A stretch of DNA of 64,000 nt, from NCBI GenBank assembly GCA_030431775.1, contig JAUIHW010000013.1, forward strand, positions 1 to 64,000. Reading direction: 5' to 3'. This document shows, piece after piece, positions 33,391 through 42,295 of this stretch (positions within the stretch are counted from its first letter, which is position 1; each line of letters opens with the position of its first letter). The notes under the pieces were generated by a model that was given only the letters and a program-made list of their open reading frames with translations, searched no databases and had not been told where the DNA came from. The stretch comes from Gammaproteobacteria bacterium (lineage in GTDB: Bacteria; Pseudomonadota; Gammaproteobacteria; Pseudomonadales; JAUIET01). The position numbers and the translations under genes are program-made.

Positions 33391-34902
33391 ATGACTATAT
33401 GTGAAACCGAGATTTTCGATAATTTCAGCGCTCAACTGGGCGAGATTGCCTGGCATACTTTTACCATCGACAAATCAGTTGACCAAGTCAGTCAGAACCA
33501 TTTCAAGCAACTAAAACCCTACCTCAAGAAATATCGCCCTAAACGCTTCCTTGAACTTGCTTGCTATTTTCACTACACCGCGAACCTCATTAACGGGCAT
33601 TTTGCTACTGACACTTACCTATGCGATATTTCACCGCATTCGCTGGTCGGAGGAAAGAAAGCCAGCACTAACGCCGGCATCGCCGCCAACTCAAAGTTAA
33701 TTGCAAGCGATTTCCACGACATACCGTTTGAGGATGAATCATTCGATTTTGTTTATATATCATCAGCGGTTCACCACACGAGAACACCTGAGGTAGTACT
33801 GCAGGAATGCCTGCGCGTTCTGTGTGATGGCGGAATTCTATACATTAACAATGAGCCTTGTGAGAGAGAATTTGCTTTCCATAAGTTTCGCACAAACCGC
33901 CGCGCAAATTTTACAGATTTCGAGAAATACATAGACAGCCAGGGATTGTTGAGAACCATTACATCTTACCTATTTCAAGCCCGCCCTGAAGAACTCTTCG
34001 GCATGGTAGAGAACGACCAAATCAGTCTGGACACTTATTTAAGCTGCGTCTCGAGCCACAAATTGCTAGAGCTAAAGCTTGATTGGCGCACTCATTTATC
34101 AGCATTGGATGAACTGATCCTTAATTCCGACCTGAGATTTTCGGAATTGGCGAACCTCATAAATTCCGAGTTGAACTCGCGCCTATCGAACGCCATTATT
34201 AAGCGAAACGAAGAACTGATGGGGATGTCGCTTCCAACACCCGCGGAAATCGATTCAATGAGCCAACGGGTCGCGGAATCGATAACAAAACTGCCAAGAA
34301 AAGGTCTAGAGCGAGACAAAGCCCTTACGCGCTTGTTTGGTGGGATACTGCAAATGACTGTTCGTAAAAACGGCAAATCCAGCAAACTTGCTGAGTTAAA
34401 ACAATACAAAAAGCTGCCAATGGAAGACGACGTTCATATAAAGCCGCTGCGTGGAATGGGTTACGAAGTAATGATTGATCGCCCCTTGCTACCACATATC
34501 CCAAACAATGAGAGCGATAAGCTGGCGAAGATCTTTCCACCCACCGAATGGAGTACGCAAACCAGTGACCTTGGGACCCACGCGGCGTTAATCCCAAAAT
34601 GTTCAGAGCCAAACATTCACTTGCTGGCACCAGCGAATAGTATTCTGCTGATTCGAATGTTTACGCCTTGCCCGAATGAAGCTTACAAAATTGTTTTCCT
34701 TGCGAACGGCAGTCCTTTGGAGGAAATGGTTGTTGCGAATGCAGAAAGCCGATTGCTACGAAAACTACTTATCGATCCCTTAGACAAAATCACTCTGCGC
34801 TTCGTAGATTTACAGAACAGTCAATTACCACAACCTAAGATGATTAGAATACCAGTGATGCAACTAATTCCCGTTCAACCAGGTAGTACTTCTGAACCAT
34901 AA
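33391..34902 (+). CDS. Large protein with class I methyltransferase domain
   Basis: A 503-residue protein. Residues about 55-150 form a SAM methyltransferase core: FLELACYFHYTANLI as motif I, YLCDISPHSLVGGKKA as the acidic strand, and IPFEDESFDFVYISSAVHH as the Methyltransf_11 motif. Residues about 190-500 are alpha-helical then beta-rich and not a family I recognise; a late FTPCPNEAYKIVFLANGSPL could be a beta-sandwich or binding domain. RBS-like AGAGGCA precedes the ATG. With the upstream sulfotransferase it forms a two-gene plus-strand unit inside the glycan cluster. Its substrate is unknown. Confidence 0.75.
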   Translation: MTICETEIFDNFSAQLGEIAWHTFTIDKSVDQVSQNHFKQLKPYLKKYRPKRFLELACYFHYTANLINGHFATDTYLCDISPHSLVGGKKASTNAGIAANSKLIASDFHDIPFEDESFDFVYISSAVHHTRTPEVVLQECLRVLCDGGILYINNEPCEREFAFHKFRTNRRANFTDFEKYIDSQGLLRTITSYLFQARPEELFGMVENDQISLDTYLSCVSSHKLLELKLDWRTHLSALDELILNSDLRFSELANLINSELNSRLSNAIIKRNEELMGMSLPTPAEIDSMSQRVAESITKLPRKGLERDKALTRLFGGILQMTVRKNGKSSKLAELKQYKKLPMEDDVHIKPLRGMGYEVMIDRPLLPHIPNNESDKLAKIFPPTEWSTQTSDLGTHAALIPKCSEPNIHLLAPANSILLIRMFTPCPNEAYKIVFLANGSPLEEMVVANAESRLLRKLLIDPLDKITLRFVDLQNSQLPQPKMIRIPVMQLIPVQPGSTSEP

Positions 34903-34937
34903 AGCCCTGTTTATTGCAGCAATCGACGCCAGATAAC

Positions 34938-34986
34938 TTGAGATAATTTATCTCAACTATCGCTAAAGTGGATCTGACGGCCACTT
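34938..34986. terminator. Two hairpins between convergent genes, possible terminator region
   Basis: In the 83-base gap between the convergent methyltransferase and deacetylase genes lies a perfect 8-bp inverted repeat with a 3-base loop (TTGAGATA / TATCTCAA, 34938-34956). A second, 6-bp pair follows (AAGTGG / CCACTT, 34966-34986). The first is A/T-rich and lacks a following T-run, so it is not a classical intrinsic terminator; its place between convergent genes is the main support. Confidence 0.35.
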
Positions 34987-35900
34987 CAATACAGTTCTCG
35001 CAGCTCACTTAAGCCAACGAACTCAAAACCCTGCTCACGACACCAATGCAGCACCTTCACCATATCGTCGATAAAGCGCTGCGCTTCGGCCTCGTTCTGC
35101 GGGTAGGGAGTGGCGCAGGGAATGACCTCCATGGAATGAAACATCATGTTCAGATGGAGCACTTCCTGGTCGCTGAACGTTTGTAAATGCCACTCGGCTA
35201 CCGCCTGCATTTGCTCGACCGAAGACATCCACGGTCGAAACCACCTTGGCATACGAAACCAGCGACGCTTCATGGTAACCGGTGCCTGCAGGAGCGCGCG
35301 TGCAGGGCCGGGCTTCGCGATGTTATCTGGCGCCGGGAAATAGGGCTGCAGTGGCGCTTTACGGAAGTCGACCTGGCCATTGGGCTCTTCCCAGCGAATA
35401 AAGGGAGTCACACTGCTGTCTACAAGATAGCCAAGCTTTTCCAGAGAATTGATCGAATGGTGATTTGCTCCGTAACGACCTGCACGAAAGCTGGTGGGTT
35501 TGTAGCCAAAGCAGTGTTCAAACAGCCTTGTCAGATTCTCCAGCTTGGCATACTCGATATCGGGCGGGTAGCTGCACTGGAAGTCCGGGCTGTCCACGCC
35601 CGCGTAATCGGTATATTTTTTGTTCGGCTCTATAAACGCGGCATGCAGATGAGTACCGTACTCGTAGGAACCCTGCAGTGCCCTCAAGGCGCCAACCGAC
35701 GCCGGATCCTCCATCACCTCAACAGTCAACAGGTAAGTTGGAACCGCGCCTACCGATTCGAACGCGGGCTGCAAGCGGTTTGGCAGACCTTCCGTGATGG
35801 ACTCAAAGGTGAGCGGGCTGGAGCGCACCCATGCTGGATCATGGTCACATTCAGTATCGATGGTGATGGTCACGACCACCTTTTCTGTTTTGTTAGCCAA
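34986..35900 (-). CDS. Polysaccharide deacetylase-like (NodB-fold) protein
   Basis: A 304-residue protein starting VVVTITIDTECDHD, the first NodB motif with the catalytic Asp and metal Asp. YEYGTHLHAAFI gives the metal-binding His pair (H-x-H rather than the classical H-x3-H), and FGYKPTSFRAGRYGA is motif 3 with its Arg. LHLNMMFHSMEVIP is the late His motif. The NodB fold removes N- or O-acyl groups from sugars; this WalW-like branch is common in polysaccharide clusters. No ATG exists; a TTG at 35900 is taken as start, with GTG codons a few residues later as alternatives. It is divergent from the GT4 pair. Confidence 0.8.
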   Translation of the reverse strand: MANKTEKVVVTITIDTECDHDPAWVRSSPLTFESITEGLPNRLQPAFESVGAVPTYLLTVEVMEDPASVGALRALQGSYEYGTHLHAAFIEPNKKYTDYAGVDSPDFQCSYPPDIEYAKLENLTRLFEHCFGYKPTSFRAGRYGANHHSINSLEKLGYLVDSSVTPFIRWEEPNGQVDFRKAPLQPYFPAPDNIAKPGPARALLQAPVTMKRRWFRMPRWFRPWMSSVEQMQAVAEWHLQTFSDQEVLHLNMMFHSMEVIPCATPYPQNEAEAQRFIDDMVKVLHWCREQGFEFVGLSELRELY

Positions 35901-36060
35901 TGCGTTTCAAACCCGACAGACGGCAGGAAAACCAAACTATAAGTCTAGCAGCAAACGGACGACCCGACGCCTGAGTGACCGGCCTTAATCCGCAAGGACT
36001 GTGCTATTCTCAAGGAAAGCCCACACACCGACTACAGCCAGCAGAACTAAGGATTTGCCC

Positions 36061-37173
36061 GTGGAAAACAGCAAAACCCCGATTCTGCAGATTATTGACC
36101 ACCTTGGCCCCGGCGGTGCACAGCGGCAGTTTGTTGAACTGGCGCTCGGCTTGCAGCAACGGGGCTACCCATTGCTGGTTTGCGCACTCGATGCGCACAA
36201 AACCGAGTTTGTTCAGCCCCTGAAATCAGCAGGTATCGAGGTAAAACTGATCGCACAGTCCGGCAAGCTGGACATCCAGGCCGCCAAGATGCTTTATCAG
36301 AGCATTTGCCAATTCCGGCCCGCCATCGTGCAAACCTGGTTGTATACGGCGGATATGTACGGCCGCAGCATGGCTTACTGCTATAAGCGGCGAGCAAGAA
36401 GCGACCTAAAAATAATCAGCAGCATCCGCAGTGCAGAGACCGACAAGAAATCGCTGTATGTTTGGGTGGACCGGCTGTTACGCAAAATTACCGACCAGTT
36501 TACAGTCAACGCAGCAATTCTGGGAGACAGCTTGCAGCAACGCGAGTGGGTAGCAAAGGAGAAGATCCGTACCATTTACAATGGAATTGATTTTCGCTAT
36601 TTCTCCGGCGGCGAGCTGCAGGGGTCGGCCAGGGAGTCCGGGCCTTACCGGATTATCTATATTGGCCGACTGAGCAGTGAAAAGCGACCTGAACTGTTCA
36701 TCCAAGCGGCGGCACAATGCCTGAAGGCTCGAGAAGACCTGGAGTTTATAATGCTCGGCAGCGGCGAAGCGGCACCCTTTCAAGAACTCGCCGGACAGCT
36801 TGGCATTCAGAACAAGCTACATATGCACGGCTTCAGCGATGACATTGGCCCGCTGCTGCGGCAGATGGACATACTGGTTTCCTGCTCGGATTACGAGGGC
36901 TGTTCCAACACCATCCTGGAAGCAATGGCTGCGGGTGTGCCCGTGGTTGCTACGGCCGTTGGCGGCAATCGCGAACTGGTCAGAGAAGATGCTGGGTGGC
37001 TGGTCACGGCAAACTCTGCCCCGGCACTGGCGCAAGGCATTCTTGACGCCCTGAATCAACCGGGCAAACGCGATGCGGTTCGCCAACTGGCCTACCAACG
37101 AGTCAGCACAGAGTTTAGCAAAGCGCATATGGTTGAGCAGCATGAACAGCTGTACCGGCAACTGCTGGCATGA
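36061..37173 (+). CDS. GT4-family glycosyltransferase
   Basis: A GT-B enzyme of about 370 residues. ILQIIDHLGPGGAQRQFVEL opens with the glycine-rich acceptor loop, RIIYIGRLSSEKRPELFIQA starts the donor domain, and the E-x7-E motif is in DYEGCSNTILEAMAAGVPVV. It transfers a sugar from a nucleotide donor to the growing glycan on the cytoplasmic side. The GTG at 36061, seven bases after AAGGA, is preferred to an ATG-like codon 60 bases upstream that adds an unrelated stretch. The next gene starts within its stop codon (ATGA). Confidence 0.9.
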   Translation: MENSKTPILQIIDHLGPGGAQRQFVELALGLQQRGYPLLVCALDAHKTEFVQPLKSAGIEVKLIAQSGKLDIQAAKMLYQSICQFRPAIVQTWLYTADMYGRSMAYCYKRRARSDLKIISSIRSAETDKKSLYVWVDRLLRKITDQFTVNAAILGDSLQQREWVAKEKIRTIYNGIDFRYFSGGELQGSARESGPYRIIYIGRLSSEKRPELFIQAAAQCLKAREDLEFIMLGSGEAAPFQELAGQLGIQNKLHMHGFSDDIGPLLRQMDILVSCSDYEGCSNTILEAMAAGVPVVATAVGGNRELVREDAGWLVTANSAPALAQGILDALNQPGKRDAVRQLAYQRVSTEFSKAHMVEQHEQLYRQLLA

Positions 37174-38273
37174 ATGTTCGCCCACTGGTTATTCACATGA
37201 TCGATGAACTGCCGCCCAATGGTGCGGAGCGACTGATCGTGGATGTATTGGCGCGGCGATCCGACCAATTCGACTATCGTGTGCTTTGCCTGGTGCGCGG
37301 TGGGGAGCTGCAAAAAGATATTGAAGCGCTCGGTATACCCGTGGACATCATGGATAAACGTCTGGGCTTTGACTGGCGGCTGATCCCAAGGTTATTACGC
37401 TATCTAAAGCGGCATGATCCAGCGGTTGTACACACTCACCTGTTCACTGCCGATTTTTGGGGTCGGCTGGCGGCCTGGCTGGCTGGCGTACCGGCCATCT
37501 TCTCAACCAGCCACAGCGAGAATAATTGGAAATCAGCGCTGCATCGCCTGCTGGATCGATGGATGGCCGCGGTATCTACCCGGGTCATTGCCTGTACGGA
37601 CCGCGTGGAAACCGTTTTGATTGAACGAGATAGAATTCCAGCAAAGCGAATCTCAGTCATTGCCAATGGCATAGATTTGGAGCGCTTTGCCCCAGCCAAT
37701 CGCTGCAACCTGGAAGCGGAATTCGGCATCTCTCCGGCTAGTTGCACGCTGGCGATTATCGGGCGTTTTCACCCGGTGAAAGGGCACCTGTATTTTCTCG
37801 GGGTGTTTGCTGAACTCCTGAAACAGGTGGATGCGCATCTGTTACTGGTTGGTGATGGCGAGTTACGCCCGGCCATTGAGCAAAAGATCACAGAACTGAG
37901 ACTGGATGACGCTGTCACACTCGCCGGCTTTCGCCGTGATGTACCGGCAATTCTTAATAGTCTGGACATTGTCGCACTGCCCTCGGAGCTGGAGGGCTTA
38001 CCCATGGTTGTGCTGGAGGCCATGGCAAGAGGTAAAAGCGTAGTAGCCCATGACGTGGGTGGCATTGCTGATGTGATCAGCGACCAGACACTCGGCAGAG
38101 TCGTGGAACCAAACAATGCGGCACAGATGCTAGCGACGCTTATTGAGCTATGCTCCAGTTCGGAGACAAGAAGGAGCATCGGTGCTAATGCCGAACGTCT
38201 TATTCGCGGCAAATTCAATGCCGCCAGCACCAGTGCCGCTTATGAAGCACTATACAAGGATGCGATCGGGTAA
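37170..38273 (+). CDS. GT4-family glycosyltransferase
   Basis: A 367-residue GT-B protein related to the preceding one. VIHMIDELPPNGAERLIVDV is the N-terminal loop, VHTHLFTADFWGRLAAWL a conserved acceptor-domain segment, LAIIGRFHPVKGHLYFL the donor-domain start, and ELEGLPMVVLEAMARGKSVV the E-x7-E donor motif. The ATG overlaps the upstream stop, so both are translated in step. It converges with the esterase gene, two bases between stop codons. This gene closes the main polysaccharide region. Confidence 0.9.
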   Translation: MNVRPLVIHMIDELPPNGAERLIVDVLARRSDQFDYRVLCLVRGGELQKDIEALGIPVDIMDKRLGFDWRLIPRLLRYLKRHDPAVVHTHLFTADFWGRLAAWLAGVPAIFSTSHSENNWKSALHRLLDRWMAAVSTRVIACTDRVETVLIERDRIPAKRISVIANGIDLERFAPANRCNLEAEFGISPASCTLAIIGRFHPVKGHLYFLGVFAELLKQVDAHLLLVGDGELRPAIEQKITELRLDDAVTLAGFRRDVPAILNSLDIVALPSELEGLPMVVLEAMARGKSVVAHDVGGIADVISDQTLGRVVEPNNAAQMLATLIELCSSSETRRSIGANAERLIRGKFNAASTSAAYEALYKDAIG

Positions 38274-38275
38274 AT

Positions 38276-39184
38276 TTAGGCCCAGGCCTGTTGCACAAAG
38301 CTCACCACTTCGTCGGTGGCTGCCCTGGCTTCGGGTAGCACGGCAAGCAACGGAAATACATGTGGCATTTCAGGCCAGACCGTCAACTGAACTGACACAC
38401 CTGCTTGTTTGGCTTTTTCAGCAGCAAGCAGGCTGCTGTCCAGAATCAGTTCGGTACTGCCCACGTGAAAAGCCAAAGGTGGTAAGCCGGTGAATTCATT
38501 ATAATACGGCGATACCCGGACGTCGGCAGGGCTGTGCTTGCCCAGATAGAGCTGGCGCATCCAAAACAAGATCGGCAAATTAAACAGTGGGTCTTTGCCA
38601 GCGTTGTTGTAAATTGAATCGCCGGTGAAACAGGCATCGGTCACCGGTGACAACATCACTGCAGCCGCCGGTAATTGCAGACCTTTGTCGCGTGCCGACA
38701 TCAGAGTCACCAGAGACAGATTGCCTCCGGCCGAGTCACCGGCAATCACGATATTATTTGCCTGATAACCGCGCTGCAATAACTCCTCATAACAGGCAAG
38801 GCTATCCTCTGGCGCTGCCGGAAACGGGTGTTCCGGCGCAAGGCGGTAATCTGGCATAAAGGCGTCACACTGCAGGCGCTCACACAGCAGGCTAACGTAC
38901 TCCGTATGCAGCGGGAGTGCCGCCTCGAAAAAGCCACCGCCGTGCAAATACAGCAGCACCTTGTCCGTGCGCATTGAACCGTATTCAAACCGAGGCGCGG
39001 GCACGCCGCCGAGCGAGTCGTCTGCAATCCGCACTGCATCAGGAATTTTCGGCTTGATCCGGCCGAAGCGTTTAGCCGTTTGTGCGCGCAAATATTCGGG
39101 GGTTTTGCTGACATCAAAACGACGTCGCACCAAAAATCGCAAGGCCAAATTGACCAGGCGAGCACGCCAGGATGGCGAAGACAT
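38276..39184 (-). CDS. Alpha/beta hydrolase, hormone-sensitive-lipase (HSL) family esterase
   Basis: A cytoplasmic esterase of about 302 residues. LLYLHGGGFFEAAL is the HGGG oxyanion-hole motif, IVIAGDSAGGNLSLV carries the nucleophile Ser in GDSAGG, and the Asp and His should lie near STELILDSSLLAAE and MPHVFPLL. HSL-family enzymes hydrolyse short to medium acyl esters, including those of terpenes and steroids. The ATG at 39184 is preferred over a TTG at 39220. It immediately follows the GlcD-type oxidase on the same strand and belongs with the catabolic genes, not with the glycan genes it converges on. Confidence 0.88.
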   Translation of the reverse strand: MSSPSWRARLVNLALRFLVRRRFDVSKTPEYLRAQTAKRFGRIKPKIPDAVRIADDSLGGVPAPRFEYGSMRTDKVLLYLHGGGFFEAALPLHTEYVSLLCERLQCDAFMPDYRLAPEHPFPAAPEDSLACYEELLQRGYQANNIVIAGDSAGGNLSLVTLMSARDKGLQLPAAAVMLSPVTDACFTGDSIYNNAGKDPLFNLPILFWMRQLYLGKHSPADVRVSPYYNEFTGLPPLAFHVGSTELILDSSLLAAEKAKQAGVSVQLTVWPEMPHVFPLLAVLPEARAATDEVVSFVQQAWA

Positions 39185-39220
39185 TTCTTTTGACAAGTTT
39201 TTATCTCGCTGTTGAGACAA

Positions 39221-40588
39221 TCACAATACTTTGCCAGGGTTCAGTAGTCCGGCCGGGTCCAGGGCGTTTTTCAATTGACGCATGACGGCAATTTCAATGT
39301 CCGACCGGGAACGATCCAGATAGTCTTTCTTCTCAAGCCCTATACCGTGTTCTGCCGAAACACTGCCGGTAAACGCCTGCAGATTATCGTATACGATGCA
39401 GTCGATGGCCGCCTTATCCTGGTGGGGACCAATACCCAGATGAATATTGCCATCGCCCAAATGACCAAACACTACCATCCTTGCATCGGGATGGTCTGCC
39501 GCCAGCGATTTTTCAACCCGGCTGACATACTCTTCCATGTAACGAATAGGCAGGCTGACATCAAAGGCCGACAGCGGGTACAGCGCCAATACAAAGGCTT
39601 CCACATCATCCCGCATTTGCCATAGGGCCTGGCTTTGACCTTCGGATTGCGCAATAACCGCGTCCGCAATCAAACCCTGCTCAAGCAATTCGCCGAGTAT
39701 TTCCATGAACTGCTCTTCCTCACGCTCCTGAACGGAACCGGTACTTTCGAGCAGCACGTAGTAAGGGTAAGTAGGCGGTAGCACTGCCGGATGGCGCTCA
39801 GATTCCTCCACCAGCAGTCGGTAGTGGTTATTCCACATGACTTCAAAGGCACTGAGCTTGCCTTCGAGAGCGACACCCAGGTGGTTTAGCAGCTTATACA
39901 CAGCCGTGAAATCATCCATCGCAACAAACGCGGTCTGCACGGCGGGCTGGCGCGGACGCAAGCGAAGTACCGCCCGGGTAACAATACCCAACGTCCCTTC
40001 ACTGCCAATAAACAGGTGTTTCAGGTCGTAACCGGTATTGTTCTTAAGCACTTCATTCATGGACGACAACACCGTGCCGTCGGCCAGCACCGCCTCCAAT
40101 CCAAGCACCTGCTCACGCATCATGCCGTAGCGCACCACATTGTTCCCACCAGCATTGGTGGCAATGGTTCCACCAATGGTCGCACTGCCACGTGCACCCA
40201 GATCCATGGGGAACAGCCAACCCGCTTCCTGCGCCGCTTCCTGTACGGTCTGCAATGGCACTCCGGCCTGTACGGTCATGATTCCGGCGTTTTCATCAAG
40301 ATGCTCGACCCGGTTCATTCGTTCTACTGATAGGGCAATATCCTGTGGTTCACAACGAGTGCCATTGACCAGTCCGGTCAGTCCTCCCCAAGGTACCACG
40401 GTTTGTCCAGCCCCATGACACAGGCGCATCACCTCGGCCAACTCATCGGTAGAGCGCGGCCGCACAATCGCTTTCGCCGGACACTCGCCCTGCCCCCAGG
40501 CTTCATTCGGCCGGGCACGGACGTCGTCACCAACAAGCAGACCGCTTTCGCCCACCACCGACTTTATTTGCTCTAACAGCTCACTCAT
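39221..40588 (-). CDS. FAD-linked oxidase, GlcD/D-lactate dehydrogenase type
   Basis: A 455-residue flavoprotein of the VAO/PCMH family. VVPWGGLTGLVNGTRC and GGTIATNAGGNNVVRYGMMR are FAD-binding loops, LKHLFIGSEGTLGIVT follows, and VSAEHGIGLEKKDYL near the end is the substrate-site signature of GlcD, D-LDH and D-2-hydroxyglutarate dehydrogenase. It oxidises a 2-hydroxy acid to the 2-keto acid, passing electrons to quinone or a flavoprotein. AGGAG lies seven bases before the ATG. Its TGA at 39221-39223 lies 36 bases before the esterase ATG. Confidence 0.92.
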   Translation of the reverse strand: MSELLEQIKSVVGESGLLVGDDVRARPNEAWGQGECPAKAIVRPRSTDELAEVMRLCHGAGQTVVPWGGLTGLVNGTRCEPQDIALSVERMNRVEHLDENAGIMTVQAGVPLQTVQEAAQEAGWLFPMDLGARGSATIGGTIATNAGGNNVVRYGMMREQVLGLEAVLADGTVLSSMNEVLKNNTGYDLKHLFIGSEGTLGIVTRAVLRLRPRQPAVQTAFVAMDDFTAVYKLLNHLGVALEGKLSAFEVMWNNHYRLLVEESERHPAVLPPTYPYYVLLESTGSVQEREEEQFMEILGELLEQGLIADAVIAQSEGQSQALWQMRDDVEAFVLALYPLSAFDVSLPIRYMEEYVSRVEKSLAADHPDARMVVFGHLGDGNIHLGIGPHQDKAAIDCIVYDNLQAFTGSVSAEHGIGLEKKDYLDRSRSDIEIAVMRQLKNALDPAGLLNPGKVL

Positions 40589-40783
40589 GGCAATCTCCTA
40601 GGCGTGCGTTCTGCACTTAAACGATCCAATTAAAACTGTAGCGGAGGCACTATCGCATCAATCAGGCCTGGGTCGCCACTATAACAATGAATGGAAGCTT
40701 ATTGCAGCTATGACTAAGCGACCGGGGTTTTAATGACGTCTGGCAATTGGCACGTAGCGGTTCAGTCGAGATAAGGACCGCTA

Positions 40784-42289
40784 CTATTGCTGCACTCGCC
40801 TCAAGTATCGCTTGGTAAGCAGGTCGAGCTTATCTCGCAACACGTTCCTACGTAGCCGATCCTTTTCGCTGAACACCAACCACTGGTCCTGTTGCGCTGT
40901 ATAGGGTTGCCAGTTTGTCAGTTCGCGGGCGTTCGGGTCGCCATTGCGGGCAAACTGCAACCAGTGTTGCTGCATACGCCGGCTGACCTCACGAATCGCC
41001 TCGTTGCTGTCGTTGTGGCCTTGAAACAGCAGGTAGGCATCGTAGCCATGTGGCGTGCCATGCCAAGCTTCGCGTCGCTGTGATGGGCCGAGATCGATGT
41101 AGTACAGATAAGCCGGCGCGTCCACTTTTGCCATACTGTCCGCCAGATAGCGGGCCGATAACAGATATCGATTGTCGCCAAAGACGCGAGACCAGCCCAG
41201 TGTGGCATCATTGGCGAAATCATCGGCATAGGCCTTTTTCAAAGCCGGCAAGTCAGCCGCGAAGCTGGCGCTGAACGCCGCCTGATTAACGCCAGACATC
41301 ACCATAATATTGCCCTCGAAGCTGTTTCCTCCAGACATGTAGGGCACGTTGGCCTGTTGGCCACGCGCAAACAGAATTCCGGGCTCTTCGCGCAGGGAGC
41401 GCCCGTCCACTATAGGAAGATGGAAGCCTTGCACAGCCTGTGCCAAATCATTGGCATCCAACTCATACAACAGGGACTGGTCTTGCGGTTGTGCGGTAAT
41501 TCGGGCCACCAGCTCCATCGCCAAGCTTTCTGCGCGCACTGCAAGGCCGAAGGACATGTTGCGCGGCGCCGGGCTCTGGGCGCGTTGTGCGCGCGGCAAG
41601 GCCCAGCTGGCATAGCCACTTTGCGCAATGGCCCGGTGAAAAAGCCCGTGGGCGCCCTGGTTGACCATTAGCATGTTGACGGCCATGCCGCCCGCGGACA
41701 CACCAAAAATAGTCACATTGTTAGGTTCGCCACCAAACTCTTGAATATTAGCCTGCACCCACTGCAGTGCCGCCACCATGTCAAGCAAGCCCAAATTTGC
41801 CTCAGTACCTGGCAGCGATGGGTGCTGGAAAAAGCCCAGCGGCCCAAGGCGATAATTGAATGAGACAATCACAGCACCCTGCCGGGCAAATACATCGCCG
41901 GGAATTCGACCACTACCGGCCCGGAAGCCACCGCCGTGGATCCAGACCATGACCGGAAGTTTGGCCGAACTATTATTCTCTGGCGCCCAGACGTTCAGGT
42001 ACAGGCAGTCCTCAGATTGCTCGCCAACCCCCATCTGAGGCATGACCACTTGCGGGCAGGAAGGCCCAAAGTTATTGGCAGCGATGATTTCTGGCGGCGA
42101 TTCCAGAGCCTGAGGAACCTGCCAGCGCAATGCCCCGACCGGGGGCTTTGCATAGGGTACGCCCAAAAAAACGCTAAGCCCATCTTCAGCCTTGCCTGCT
42201 AAGGGGCCCGACGTTGTCAAAACCGGGTCGGCAGCGAGTCCGTAGCTGCCGAGCAGGAAGCAAAAAGCCAGAGTTCGAAGAGTCTTCAT
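40784..42289 (-). CDS. Exported type-B carboxylesterase
   Basis: A 501-residue esterase with an N-terminal signal peptide (MKTLRTLAFCFLLGSYGLA). SEDCLYLNVWAP and VMVWIHGGGFRAGSG are type-B carboxylesterase signatures; the nucleophile is in VTIFGVSAGGMAVN, where Gly-Val-Ser-Ala-Gly replaces the usual Gly-Glu-Ser-Ala-Gly. HGTPHGYDAYLLF probably holds the catalytic His. It should act in the periplasm or outside on carboxylic esters. The P450 gene lies six bases upstream on the same strand, so the pair are likely one transcript within the catabolic region. Confidence 0.9.
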   Translation of the reverse strand: MKTLRTLAFCFLLGSYGLAADPVLTTSGPLAGKAEDGLSVFLGVPYAKPPVGALRWQVPQALESPPEIIAANNFGPSCPQVVMPQMGVGEQSEDCLYLNVWAPENNSSAKLPVMVWIHGGGFRAGSGRIPGDVFARQGAVIVSFNYRLGPLGFFQHPSLPGTEANLGLLDMVAALQWVQANIQEFGGEPNNVTIFGVSAGGMAVNMLMVNQGAHGLFHRAIAQSGYASWALPRAQRAQSPAPRNMSFGLAVRAESLAMELVARITAQPQDQSLLYELDANDLAQAVQGFHLPIVDGRSLREEPGILFARGQQANVPYMSGGNSFEGNIMVMSGVNQAAFSASFAADLPALKKAYADDFANDATLGWSRVFGDNRYLLSARYLADSMAKVDAPAYLYYIDLGPSQRREAWHGTPHGYDAYLLFQGHNDSNEAIREVSRRMQQHWLQFARNGDPNARELTNWQPYTAQQDQWLVFSEKDRLRRNVLRDKLDLLTKRYLRRVQQ

Positions 42290-42295
42290 AATTGA